In this document: positions 1 to 8,342 of the stretch, piece by piece
How positions within the stretch are numbered: position 1 is the stretch's first letter
Layout of the letters: each line of letters begins with the position of its first letter
DNA from: Atlantibacter hermannii
GTDB taxonomy: Bacteria > Pseudomonadota > Gammaproteobacteria > Enterobacterales > Enterobacteriaceae
Direction of reading: 5' to 3'
Length of the DNA stretch: 64,000 bases
Assembly (NCBI RefSeq): GCF_009907385.1
Contig: NZ_JAAATR010000033.1
Span: 1 to 64,000, forward strand
Position numbers and translations under genes: made by a program
The notes under the pieces: model-generated
Seen by the model: the letters and a program-made list of their open reading frames with translations, nothing else
Databases searched by the model: none
Told to the model about the DNA's origin: nothing

Positions 1-1
1 T

Positions 2-601
2 CTGGGCGAAGACGGCCCGACCCACCAGCCTGTGGAGCAGATTGCCTCCCTGCGCCTGACGCCGAATCTCAGCACCTGGCGGCCTTGCGATCAGGTGGAA
101 TCCGCGGTGGCGTGGAAATACGGTGTTGAGCGTCAGGACGGCCCGACCGCGCTGATTTTTTCGCGCCAGAATCTCATGCAGCATGAACGCACCTGGCAGC
201 AGATCCAGGATATCGCTCGCGGCGGGTATGTGCTGCGGGACTGCGACGGTCAGCCGCAGTTGATCCTGATCGCCACCGGCTCAGAAGTGGAGCTGGCGGT
301 AGCGGCCTGGGAACAGTTGATCGGGCAGGGCGTGAAGGTGCGGGTGGTCTCGATGCCGTCTACCGACGCCTTCGACCGGCAGGACGCCGCCTGGCGCGAA
401 TCGGTGTTGCCGAACGCGGTCACCGCGCGGGTGGCGATTGAAGCCGGGATCACCGACTACTGGTACAAATACGTCGGCCTTAACGGCGCGATTATCGGCA
501 TGCGCCGCTACGGCGAATCCGCGCCTGCGGAACAGCTGTATCAGGAATTCGGCATTACCGTTGACACCATTATCCAGCAGTCAACCGCGCTGCTGGCCTG
601 A
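2..601 (+). CDS. Transketolase, C-terminal part (5' end outside window)
   Basis: The reading frame is open from base 2 and ends at 601, giving about 199 residues of a TktA/TktB-type transketolase. It begins in the conserved [12 protein letters not shown] segment of the pyrimidine-binding domain and runs through the C-terminal domain ([32 protein letters not shown]). The enzyme transfers two-carbon units between sugar phosphates with thiamine diphosphate in the cytoplasm. Its position beside a PHP phosphatase and a sugar PTS, rather than at the usual tktA or tktB loci, suggests a third paralogue serving a specific catabolic pathway; that is inference. The N-terminal ThDP-binding part lies outside the window. 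Confidence 0.93.
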   Translation: MGEDGPTHQPVEQIASLRLTPNLSTWRPCDQVESAVAWKYGVERQDGPTALIFSRQNLMQHERTWQQIQDIARGGYVLRDCDGQPQLILIATGSEVELAVAAWEQLIGQGVKVRVVSMPSTDAFDRQDAAWRESVLPNAVTARVAIEAGITDYWYKYVGLNGAIIGMRRYGESAPAEQLYQEFGITVDTIIQQSTALLA

Positions 602-649
602 CCCTGACGGCCCCCGCAGCGGGGCCGCGTAACCCCCGAAGGAGCCACT

Positions 650-1393
650 ATGTACCGCGTCGATCTTCATATGCATACCGTCGCCAGCACGCACGCCTAC
701 AGCACAGTGCAGGAGTATATTGCCGCCGCCGCGCGTAAAAATCTTCAGCTTATCGCCATTACCGATCACGGCCCTGACATGGTGGATGCGCCGCATACCT
801 TTCACTTTACCAACCAGCGTATTTTGCCGCGCGTGGTGGACGGCGTGGGGATTTTGCGCGGCATTGAGGCCAATATCAAAGCCAACGGCGAAACCGACTG
901 TAGCGACAAAATGCGCGCCGCGCTGGATCTGGTCATCGCCGGGTTTCACAAGCAGGTTTTTGCCCCTGCCGATGTGGTGACCCATACCGATGCGCTGATC
1001 GCGGTGATCGCCAGCGGCAAGGTGCATATCATCAGTCATCCGGGCAATCCGGAGTATCCTGTCGATATCCCGGCGGTGGTCGCGGCGGCGAAAGCGCATA
1101 ACGTGGCGCTGGAGGTCAATAACGCGTCGTTTGTCCATTCAAGAAAGGGGAGTGAGGCAAACTGCCGGAAGATAGTGGCGGCGGTGCGCGACAGCGGCGG
1201 GATGATCGCGCTCGGCTCGGATTCCCATAGCGCGTTTACCCTGGGCGACTTTAGCGCCTGCCGGCATCTGCTGGAGGAGATCGATTTTCCCGAGGCGCAA
1301 ATTCTCAACGCCTCACCGCGGCGCGTGCTGGCGTTTCTCGAACAGCACGGCGGGGAACGGATTGCGGAGATTGACGCGCTTACAGGTCGATAA
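650..1393 (+). CDS. PHP-domain phosphatase, YcdX-like
   Basis: This 247-residue protein starts [14 protein letters not shown] and carries the metal-binding motifs of the PHP family: HMH near the N-terminus, TDHGPDM around residue 39, HP in IISHPGNP near 130 and GSDSH near 190. It closely resembles E. coli YcdX, a trinuclear-zinc phosphatase of about 245 residues. A strong AAGGAG ribosome site precedes the ATG, 48 bases after the transketolase stop, so the two are probably co-transcribed. The substrate is unknown. Its 3' end overlaps the convergent EIIB gene by 14 bases. It may be a paralogue of ycdX rather than the orthologue, since ycdX normally lies elsewhere. Confidence 0.88.
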   Translation: MYRVDLHMHTVASTHAYSTVQEYIAAAARKNLQLIAITDHGPDMVDAPHTFHFTNQRILPRVVDGVGILRGIEANIKANGETDCSDKMRAALDLVIAGFHKQVFAPADVVTHTDALIAVIASGKVHIISHPGNPEYPVDIPAVVAAAKAHNVALEVNNASFVHSRKGSEANCRKIVAAVRDSGGMIALGSDSHSAFTLGDFSACRHLLEEIDFPEAQILNASPRRVLAFLEQHGGERIAEIDALTGR

Positions 1394-1766
1394 CGGTGCC
1401 GCGCGGCAGGTTCAGCGACTTGCGGATCGCGGCAATCACCTCTGTCGGCTTGAGCAGCAGCGTGTTGATACACACGTTCAACACCCGGCACCCTGCAAAG
1501 CGCGACGGGTTATCGATGGTGATATCCGAGGCGATCACCACCAGTTCGGTGTTGATAATGTCTTTCTCGTCGATCGGGTTTTTCAGCCCCAGTACGCCCT
1601 GGGTCTCAATCTTGATCGAGAAACGGTAGGCTTTAGCCAGCTTTTCCAACTGCTCGGCGGCCATATAGGTATGGGCCACGCCGGTGGCGCAGGCGGTGAC
1701 GGCCACAATATGCAGGTTGCGATCGCTGGAGAAGGGCTGCACGTCTTCTTTTATCATTCGGGCCAT
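1380..1766 (-). CDS. PTS fructose-type EIIB component
   Basis: The 128-residue protein has the fructose-family EIIB signature [15 protein letters not shown], with the probable phosphorylated cysteine at residue 26. It would pass phosphate from the EIIA domain encoded at 3684-5228 to sugar bound by the EIIC at 2637-3656. It is the last gene of the PTS operon. Its ATG overlaps the stop codon of the AraC-type regulator by one base (TAATG), which implies translational coupling. It resembles E. coli FryB/FrvB-type subunits. The sugar cannot be read from the sequence. Confidence 0.9.
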   Translation of the reverse strand: MARMIKEDVQPFSSDRNLHIVAVTACATGVAHTYMAAEQLEKLAKAYRFSIKIETQGVLGLKNPIDEKDIINTELVVIASDITIDNPSRFAGCRVLNVCINTLLLKPTEVIAAIRKSLNLPRGTVIDL

Positions 1767-2620
1767 TATTGGCTAGCTCCCTTGTTCTTACGCCGGTATT
1801 CAAGCGGCGTACAGTCATTACTGTCCCGGAACACCTTGCAGAAATAGTTGGTATCGGTGAAACCGCATTTCCCGGAGATCTCGTTAATTTTCAGGTTGGT
1901 CGTGGTCAACAGCGTCTTTGAGCGTGAGAGCCGGACTAACTTCAGGTACTCGTTGAATTTGATGTCTGATTCGCGGGAAAACAGCCGCGACAGATAGCCG
2001 GGAGAAATATTAAAGGTTTCCGCGACGCTCTCCCGGTTTATCTCCATATGGTAATGGCTGTCGAGATGGCTTTTGATCTCATCCAGCAGCGTGAACGTGC
2101 CTTTGTGATTGTTCATCCCCTCGGTGATCTGGTACAGCAGATCGTTAAGCAGCGCATAGACGATATGCGCGAAAGTTTCGCCGGTGCGATCCTGCGCCCA
2201 GGCCAGCGATTCCGCCAGTTCCAGCAACCGGTCGCGCACCGTGCTGCTGGAATTTTGCAGGTTAAATTTTTCCACCTCTTTGAAGCGCGTACCGTCCCAG
2301 TTGCTGATGCTGAACCCGACGTCCTGCTTCCAGAATACAATCGACATGCAGATCACCGGGCTTTCCCACTGCGGCAAATTCCAGCTGTTGGCAGGGATAT
2401 AGGTGACGGCGCCCACGGGCCGGGTGCATTTAATCACCCGATCGCTACCGCTGGGCAGCAGCATTGTCAGCGCGCCTTTTACCACCAGCTCAATGCGCGG
2501 GACGTGCAGATGGTAGGCCATCGCGGGCGGCTGCGCGTTGCCGCTGGCGACCAGCACGCTTTCCGTGGCAGAGCCCTGGCTACTGAACTCGCTTAAAATC
2601 GACTGGATAAAGGCGGCCAT
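1766..2620 (-). CDS. AraC-family transcriptional regulator within PTS operon
   Basis: This 284-residue protein has a C-terminal AraC/XylS DNA-binding domain: the first helix-turn-helix lies around NISPGYLSRLFSRES (near residue 200) and the second in INEISGKCGFTDTNYFCKVF followed by TPLEYRR. The N-terminal 150 residues look like a cupin-type sensing domain. The closest remembered relative is YpdC of the E. coli fry PTS cluster. It lies between EIIC and EIIB in one transcription unit, 16 bases after EIIC and overlapping EIIB by one base. It probably controls this operon from the region at 5229-5500; the inducer is unknown. Confidence 0.88.
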   Translation of the reverse strand: MAAFIQSILSEFSSQGSATESVLVASGNAQPPAMAYHLHVPRIELVVKGALTMLLPSGSDRVIKCTRPVGAVTYIPANSWNLPQWESPVICMSIVFWKQDVGFSISNWDGTRFKEVEKFNLQNSSSTVRDRLLELAESLAWAQDRTGETFAHIVYALLNDLLYQITEGMNNHKGTFTLLDEIKSHLDSHYHMEINRESVAETFNISPGYLSRLFSRESDIKFNEYLKLVRLSRSKTLLTTTNLKINEISGKCGFTDTNYFCKVFRDSNDCTPLEYRRKNKGASQ

Positions 2621-2636
2621 TATCGGTCTGCTCCCG

Positions 2637-3656
2637 TTACGCTTGCGGTTTGATCACGGTTTTCAGCACCTTCACCATCAGCGCCGTGGTGACGGTGCCG
2701 GCGATCACCGACACGATATAGCCGACATGATTGCCAACCACCGGCAGTACGATAAGTCCGCCCCAGGGCGCGGCGTTGGTGGCCCCGAACCACAGCGACA
2801 GCACCGCCGCCACCGCGCTGCCGGTCATGATCGCCGGGATCACCCGTACCGGGTCGGCGGCGGCAAACGGGATCGCCCCCTCGGTAATACCCATTACGCC
2901 CATGATCACCGCCGGTTTCCCGGCTTCGCGCTCAACATCGTTAAAAATGCCTTTGAATAAAAAGGTCGCCAGCGCCAGCCCCAGCGGCGGGGTGCAGTCG
3001 GCGGCGGCCACCGCCGCCATCAGTTGCGGATTGGTGGAGATCAGGGCGACGGCGAAAAAAAAGGCGGTTTTATTCAGCGGCCCGCCCATATCGACGGCGA
3101 TCATGCAGCCGAGAATGGTGCCGAGAATAATAAACGACGCCCCCTGCATATTGCCGAGCCACGCGCTCAGCCATTTCATCAGCCCGGCTACCGGGTCGCC
3201 GATAATGTAATAAACCGCCATCCCGGTGATAAACGTCCCCACCAGCGGGATAATAAAAATTGGCAGCATCATGCGCAGAAATCCCGGCACGTTTAACCGG
3301 GCGATCAGGCTTAACAGCAGCCAGACAACCAGCCCGGCAAAGATACCGGCCAGCATGCCGCCTAGAAAACCGGCCCCCATCTGATAAGCCATCAGCCCGC
3401 CAATCGCGCCGGGGGCGAGGCCGGGTTTATCCACCATCGACCACGCGATAAACCCGGCGAGGATCGGGATAAACAGCGTCAGCCCGGCCAGGCCGATTTG
3501 CGACATCGCTTTCAGGAATCCGCTGTCCGGGATCGCCGCATGGTCGTTAAACATCACCGCCAGCGCCAGCAGCACGCCCCCCGCCACCACAAAGGGGATC
3601 ATGTATGACACGCCGGTCATAAAATGTCGTCTGGTATTTTTTAATTGTTTTAACAT
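2637..3656 (-). CDS. PTS fructose-type EIIC membrane permease
   Basis: The 339-residue, very hydrophobic protein has about nine to ten membrane segments and motifs of fructose-family EIIC proteins, including VDMGGPLNKTAF near residue 200 and GITEGAIPFAAADP near 265. It forms the sugar channel in the inner membrane and works with the EIIB at 1380-1766 and the EIIA domain at 3684-5228. A GAGGCGGAA ribosome site precedes the ATG. The gene lies 27 bases after the multidomain PTS protein. The length is normal for FrvB/FryC-type EIIC domains separated from EIIB. Substrate not determinable. Confidence 0.9.
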   Translation of the reverse strand: MLKQLKNTRRHFMTGVSYMIPFVVAGGVLLALAVMFNDHAAIPDSGFLKAMSQIGLAGLTLFIPILAGFIAWSMVDKPGLAPGAIGGLMAYQMGAGFLGGMLAGIFAGLVVWLLLSLIARLNVPGFLRMMLPIFIIPLVGTFITGMAVYYIIGDPVAGLMKWLSAWLGNMQGASFIILGTILGCMIAVDMGGPLNKTAFFFAVALISTNPQLMAAVAAADCTPPLGLALATFLFKGIFNDVEREAGKPAVIMGVMGITEGAIPFAAADPVRVIPAIMTGSAVAAVLSLWFGATNAAPWGGLIVLPVVGNHVGYIVSVIAGTVTTALMVKVLKTVIKPQA

Positions 3657-3683
3657 TTCCGCCTCGTTACCGGTATGGGCGCG

Positions 3684-5228
3684 CTAGAGCGCCAGCGCGT
3701 TGCAGAGCAGGTGGTACAGCGCGGCGGGCGTCGCGGCCCGCTGGATCTGCTCAACGAATTCATCATCCATCAGCATCCGCGCCAGGGAGGAAAAGTACTT
3801 CATGTGCGCGTTACGCGCGGCGGACCGGCTGATGGTCAGCATAAACACCGTATTCACCTGCACGCCGCCCCAGGCCACCGGCTGGCTGAGCGTGGCGACG
3901 CTGATGGTGGAGGCGTTAATGGCGTCGGTCTGGGCATGGGGGATGGCGAATCCGGAGCCGACGACGGTGGGGAAGGGCACTTCCCGGGCCCAGATGTCCT
4001 GACACAGCGCGTCACGCGCGTCGGTGCGCTGGAGTAGCCACAAATTATCCACCATCTTTTTAATCACTTCGTTTTTATCCCGGGCGTCCAGCCCCCACTG
4101 AATCACCTCAGGCACCATCAACGCGCAATCGGTGAGCGGCAGGCGCGTTTGCCGCAGGAGCTGTGCCTCGTGGCGATAGTAGCGAAGGATTTTTTCATCG
4201 ACGCGGGTCACCAAAATCCCCGGCTCGCCGTCCAGCACCATGTCGCGCGGCGCGGAAAAATCAATCGCTGAAAAGTCAATGTCGGCCAGCGTCGGGATGC
4301 CCAGTGAACGCGCCAGAATCGCCGTATGCGAAGTTTTACCGGTTGAAGACAGCACCAGCCCCGCCAGATGCCGTTTATCGATAGCGATAAACTGGCTGGG
4401 CGTCAGCGTGGTAGCGAACAGGATCGATGGCCGGGTGAGCGCCAGATGCGGCTGGCGGAGCGATGGCGCGCCATAGAGCGCGCAAAGCAGCCGGGTGGCG
4501 ATATCCAGAATATCCAGCGTTCGTTCCTGGATATAGTGGCTGGAGGAGCGCTTGAACACGGCGCTAAAATCCAGCGCCGCGGCAATCACGGCGGCCCATG
4601 AATTCATTCCTTTATCGAGATAGCCCGCTATCGCCTCCTGAAACGCGCGATCGGAGATGTACGCAAGATGCGCTTCCGTCAGATCATGTTCAATGCCTTC
4701 CGTCGCGCCGAGCTCCGATTCCAGGGCGAGCCGCAGCGTCTCCAGCCCCTCCGCCAGCCGCTGCTTTTCATCTTGCGGCGAGCCGACAGTGCCGGGATTA
4801 CGCGCGGCCAGCGTTTCAAATGTCAGCCCCTGCATAATAACGGGCCTGGCGATGGCGATACCGGAACAAACGCGGGTGCCCTGAAGGTAATCGGGATTCA
4901 ACTCCTGCAAGCAGCGGGGAAGAGCGCCAGTTGCGGGTTCGCTGCCCGGGGTCTGGGCAATTACCAGGAAAGGCAGATTTTTCAGCAGCGCCACCAACTG
5001 CGCGGCGGCGGCCCCGGCGTCGGGTCCGTGAAGCGTTATCCGGCAGCCATCGCCAGCCAGGGTGTCGGTCGCGACCAGCGACAGTGCGCTTTTGGCGCTG
5101 CCGCACAGGCCGGAGCGGGTGTTAAGCCAGTGGATCTCCGACTGAAACGCATTACACAAGCGCGCGATATGCCCGGCAGGCCTGGCGTGAATGCCCTCGC
5201 TCAGTTCGCATTGCCAGGTTATCTCCAT
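3684..5228 (-). CDS. PTS fusion protein HPr - EI N-terminal half - EIIA(Fru), lacking the EI PEP-binding domain
   Basis: This 514-residue protein has three readable parts. Residues 1-90 are HPr-like, with GIHARPAG giving His14 and a Ser46-like SAKSALSL motif. Residues about 118-355 match the N-terminal half of enzyme I, with phospho-His301 in GKTSHTAILARSLGIPT. Residues about 365-514 are a fructose-type EIIA with His431 in GSGFAIPHAQTDA. The roughly 315-residue EI C-terminal barrel that binds PEP, present in E. coli FryA (831 residues), is absent, with no frameshift visible. It therefore probably takes phosphate from general PTS proteins rather than directly from PEP. It is the first gene of the operon; GGAG precedes the ATG. 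Confidence 0.88.
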   Translation of the reverse strand: MEITWQCELSEGIHARPAGHIARLCNAFQSEIHWLNTRSGLCGSAKSALSLVATDTLAGDGCRITLHGPDAGAAAAQLVALLKNLPFLVIAQTPGSEPATGALPRCLQELNPDYLQGTRVCSGIAIARPVIMQGLTFETLAARNPGTVGSPQDEKQRLAEGLETLRLALESELGATEGIEHDLTEAHLAYISDRAFQEAIAGYLDKGMNSWAAVIAAALDFSAVFKRSSSHYIQERTLDILDIATRLLCALYGAPSLRQPHLALTRPSILFATTLTPSQFIAIDKRHLAGLVLSSTGKTSHTAILARSLGIPTLADIDFSAIDFSAPRDMVLDGEPGILVTRVDEKILRYYRHEAQLLRQTRLPLTDCALMVPEVIQWGLDARDKNEVIKKMVDNLWLLQRTDARDALCQDIWAREVPFPTVVGSGFAIPHAQTDAINASTISVATLSQPVAWGGVQVNTVFMLTISRSAARNAHMKYFSSLARMLMDDEFVEQIQRAATPAALYHLLCNALAL

Positions 5229-5358
5229 CGTCGTTCACTCCAGAAGCCCGCCACGGCGGCGCGGATAGTCGTATTGCTTATATCTTTCACGGTTACGCCC
5301 GGCCTTTGTATAGCAAAAAAGAGACCTTTTCTTAAAAAAAGTGACCTGATTGTGAATT

Positions 5359-5374
5359 TGTGACATTTGTCATA
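5359..5374. promoter_or_regulatory. CRP-like site, PTS operon promoter region
   Basis: TGTGACATTTGTCATA matches the CRP half-sites (TGTGA, six bases, TCACA) with one mismatch in the five conserved right-hand positions other than the last base pair region. It lies 131 bases upstream of the PTS fusion gene, as expected for catabolite control of a sugar operon. Assignment is by motif only. Confidence 0.45.
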
Positions 5375-5447
5375 TTCATGTCGCGGACTGGATAATCACA
5401 GCACGTTGTTTTTACGGGGTTTTAGCGGGCGCGACAGGAAGAGAATT

Positions 5448-5463
5448 TGCGATACAGGTCACA
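5448..5463. promoter_or_regulatory. CRP-like site 2
   Basis: TGCGATACAGGTCACA, flanked by AATT on both sides, matches the CRP consensus with a single mismatch in the conserved half-site bases. It lies between the PTS operon and pykA, about 220 bases upstream of the PTS fusion gene. Together with the site at 5359 it suggests CRP activation of the operon. Confidence 0.5.
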
Positions 5464-5505
5464 AATTTTAAGTGCAGCGGGAAGATGCAAACGTAACGCG
5501 CTGAA

Positions 5506-5536
5506 ATGAAAAGGGCTTCCTTTTCAGGAAGCCCTT
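5506..5536 (-). terminator. Rho-independent terminator of pykA
   Basis: Read on the minus strand, AAGGGCTTCC and GGAAGCCCTT form a perfect 10-base-pair stem with a six-base loop, followed by TTTTCATTT. It lies 20 bases after the pykA stop codon. Confidence 0.85.
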
Positions 5537-5556
5537 ACGTTGAGTGAACGGATTAC

Positions 5557-6999
5557 TTATTCAACCGTCAGGATGCGGGTGGTGTTGGTGCTGCCGATGG
5601 TGCCCATCACGTCGCCCTGGGTAACGATCACCAGATCGCCGGAGACCAGATAACCTTTGTCGCGCAGCAGGGTCACCGCGTCGTGCGCTGCCGCCACACC
5701 TTCGTTTGCGCTGTCGAAGTACACCGGGGTAACGCCGCGGTACAGCGCCGTCAGGTTCAGAGTGTGCTCATGACGGGACATGGCGAAAATCGGCAGGCCG
5801 GAACTGATGCGCGAAGTCATCAGCGCGGTACGGCCCGACTCGGTCATGGTCAGGATGGCGGTCACGCCTTTCAGGTGGTTTGCGGCGTACATGGCGGACA
5901 TGGCGATGGCTTCTTCGACATTATCGAACTGCACATCGAGACGGTGCTTGGAGACGTTGATGCTGGGGATCTTTTCTGCGCCGAGGCAGACGCGCGCCAT
6001 GGCCGCAACGGTTTCTGCCGGGTACTGGCCCGCAGCGGTTTCCGCAGACAGCATCACCGCATCAGTACCGTCCAGCACGGCGTTTGCCACGTCCATCACT
6101 TCCGCACGGGTCGGCATGGGGTTAGTGATCATCGACTCCATCATCTGCGTCGCCGTGATCACCGCGCGGTTCAGCTTGCGGGCGCGGCGGATCAGGGTTT
6201 TCTGGATACCCACCAGTTCCGGATCGCCGATTTCAACGCCGAGGTCGCCACGGGCAACCATCACCACGTCAGAGGCGTTGATGATGTCGTCCATCGCGTC
6301 CAGATCGCATACCGCTTCGGCACGTTCCACTTTGGCGACGATTTTGGCGTTGCAGCCTGCGTCACGCGCCAGGCGGCGTGCGTAGTTCAGGTCTTCGCCG
6401 CAGCGCGGGAAGGAGACTGCCAGATAATCCACGCCGATCTGCGCGGCGGTGAGGATATCGGCTTTGTCTTTTTCGGTCAGCGCTTCTGCCGACAGGCCGC
6501 CGCCGAGTTTGTTGATGCCTTTGTTGTTGGACAGCGGGCCGCCAACGGTAACTTCGGTAAACACTTTCATGCCCTGAACTTCCAGGACTTTTAACTGCAC
6601 GCGGCCGTCGTCGAGCAGCAGAATGTCGCCCGGCACCACGTCAGCGGGCAGGCCTTTATAATCGATACCGACTTTTTCTTTATCGCCTTCACCTTTACCC
6701 AGGTTGGCGTCGAGCAGGAATTTGTCGCCGATATTGAGAAATACTTTACCTTCTTTGAAGGTCGATACCCGGATTTTCGGGCCCTGGAGGTCACCCAGGA
6801 TAGCGACGTGACGACCCAGTTTGGCCGCGATCTCGCGGACTTTGTCTGCACGTAATTTGTGGTCTTCAGGAGTGCCGTGGGAGAAATTCATTCGTACGAC
6901 GTTAGCGCCTGCGGTAATAACCTTTTCCAGATTATTATCACGATCCGTTGCCGGGCCTAACGTGGTAACGATTTTGGTTCTGCGAAGCCGTCTGGACAT
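5557..6999 (-). CDS. pykA: Pyruvate kinase II
   Basis: The enzyme converts phosphoenolpyruvate and ADP to pyruvate and ATP in the cytoplasm. The start was set at [19 protein letters not shown] (position 6999), preceded by CGGAGT, giving 480 residues, the same length as E. coli PykA; an open frame continues 27 codons upstream without homology. Recognisable features are VRMNFSHG near residue 35, the active-site signature around [12 protein letters not shown] near 220, [10 protein letters not shown] and ATQMMESM. It follows hexR on the same strand after 130 bases. In K-12 the gene beyond pykA is lpxM; here it is the sugar PTS island. Confidence 0.98.
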   Translation of the reverse strand: MSRRLRRTKIVTTLGPATDRDNNLEKVITAGANVVRMNFSHGTPEDHKLRADKVREIAAKLGRHVAILGDLQGPKIRVSTFKEGKVFLNIGDKFLLDANLGKGEGDKEKVGIDYKGLPADVVPGDILLLDDGRVQLKVLEVQGMKVFTEVTVGGPLSNNKGINKLGGGLSAEALTEKDKADILTAAQIGVDYLAVSFPRCGEDLNYARRLARDAGCNAKIVAKVERAEAVCDLDAMDDIINASDVVMVARGDLGVEIGDPELVGIQKTLIRRARKLNRAVITATQMMESMITNPMPTRAEVMDVANAVLDGTDAVMLSAETAAGQYPAETVAAMARVCLGAEKIPSINVSKHRLDVQFDNVEEAIAMSAMYAANHLKGVTAILTMTESGRTALMTSRISSGLPIFAMSRHEHTLNLTALYRGVTPVYFDSANEGVAAAHDAVTLLRDKGYLVSGDLVIVTQGDVMGTIGSTNTTRILTVE

Positions 7000-7129
7000 G
7001 TAATACTCCGTTGACTGAAACAACTTTGGTGTTGCGTGAACATAAACTCGGCAGGTGGGCACGCCAGCTGGCGCAGCCAAAACCTTAACCGAATGGTTTT
7101 ATAAGTACAGCTTTGTTATCGAAATACCG

Positions 7130-7996
7130 CTATTTATTGTCAGGAACGTACAGTTCCTTATCAAACCGCGATTCCTTCAACGCTTCTTTGACTCGCTTCA
7201 AGTTATCCCTGAATTTCGCCCCGCGCCGCAACGTGAAACCGGTTGCAAGCACGTCAATCAGCGTAAGCTGGGCCAAACGGGAGACCATTGGCATATAAAT
7301 ATCGGTATCTTCTGGAACATCCAGCAATAATGCAAGTGTCGCTTCCCGGGCCAGCGGCGTGCCGGCAGAGGTAATCGCTAAAACCATGGCATCGTTTTCA
7401 CGGGCCAGCTGCGCCAGTTCCACGAGATTTTTGGTGCGACCGGTGTGAGAAATCAGCACCACGACATCGTCAGCGCTACAATTCATACAGCTCATGCGCT
7501 GTACCACGATGTCATCGGAATAGATCACCGGCACGTTAAAACGGAAAAATTTATTCATGGCGTCGTGCGCCACCGCCGCCGATGAACCGAGCCCGAAAAA
7601 GGCGATGCGTTTTGCCTGGGTGAGCAGATCCACGGCGCGATTGACCGCGTTCATATCCAGCGATTGCCGCACATGATCCAGGCTCGCCATTGCCGACTCG
7701 AAGATTTTACCGGTGTAGGCTTCGACGCTGTCGTCTTCATCCACGTTGCGGTTTACGTACGGGGTGCCGTTCGCCAGACTTTGCGCCAGGTGGAGTTTAA
7801 AATCGGGGAAACCTTTGGTATCAAGGCTACGGCAGAAACGGTTGACCGTCGGCTCGCTGACGCCAGCGGTGTTTGCCAGCCGGGCGATACTGAGGTGAAT
7901 GGCCCGCGCGGGAGAGGTGAGGATCACTTCAGCGACTTTGCGTTCGGATTTGCTTAATTGTTCCAGTTGCGACTGGATTTTTTCCAGCATATTCAT
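7130..7996 (-). CDS. hexR: HexR, RpiR-family regulator of central carbon genes
   Basis: This 288-residue protein is nearly identical to E. coli HexR (YebK, 289 residues). An N-terminal RpiR-type helix-turn-helix (VSEPTVNRFCRSLDTKGFPDFK near residue 50) is followed by a SIS domain (IAFFGLGSSAAVAHDA, ISHTGRTKNLVELA) that binds a sugar phosphate; the known ligand in relatives is 2-keto-3-deoxy-6-phosphogluconate. It is divergent from zwf, and a HexR box lies in front of zwf at 8283-8297, so it probably represses zwf and senses flux through the downstream edd/eda pathway. Confidence 0.96.
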   Translation of the reverse strand: MNMLEKIQSQLEQLSKSERKVAEVILTSPARAIHLSIARLANTAGVSEPTVNRFCRSLDTKGFPDFKLHLAQSLANGTPYVNRNVDEDDSVEAYTGKIFESAMASLDHVRQSLDMNAVNRAVDLLTQAKRIAFFGLGSSAAVAHDAMNKFFRFNVPVIYSDDIVVQRMSCMNCSADDVVVLISHTGRTKNLVELAQLARENDAMVLAITSAGTPLAREATLALLLDVPEDTDIYMPMVSRLAQLTLIDVLATGFTLRRGAKFRDNLKRVKEALKESRFDKELYVPDNK

Positions 7997-8282
7997 GATT
8001 TATCATTAACTCATGGAAAAAAGCGATTTCTAAAAGTGATGAAACCGGAAAGCGAATTAGCAAGAATATACGCCTGAGCCGTTACGGGAAGAGACAAATG
8101 ACCAAAAATGTCGTTGTTTTTTTTCATATCTTGATCCGTGTCTGATTTTGTTAAGCGGTTTCATTGCGTAAAAACGGGTCAGGATGCAGGCACCATACGG
8201 AAAATATCACGCCGCGACTCCCGGTATAGCGACGTTGCCACAGCAAAGGTTTCAGAAACCGGTTAAAAGCAGTAGAGTGCGG

Positions 8283-8297
8283 TGTAAGAAAATTACA
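8283..8297. promoter_or_regulatory. HexR operator in zwf leader
   Basis: TGTAAGAAAATTACA has both perfect half-sites (TGTAA and TTACA) of the known HexR palindrome with the normal five-base spacing. It lies 45 bases upstream of the zwf start, in the hexR-zwf divergent region. HexR binding would block zwf until keto-deoxy-phosphogluconate accumulates. Confidence 0.75.
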
Positions 8298-8342
8298 GAT
8301 AACCTGGCTCAGAACCAGGATCATTCAAACGAGGAGAATGAC

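Noticed and set aside
581..1138. A 185-codon frame antisense to the PHP phosphatase gene
   Set aside because: It is a His/Arg-rich shadow of a conserved gene.
8225..8262. SoxS/MarA box at zwf
   Set aside because: ACAGCA and GAAAC parts are present but the spacing and middle bases do not fit the consensus well enough.
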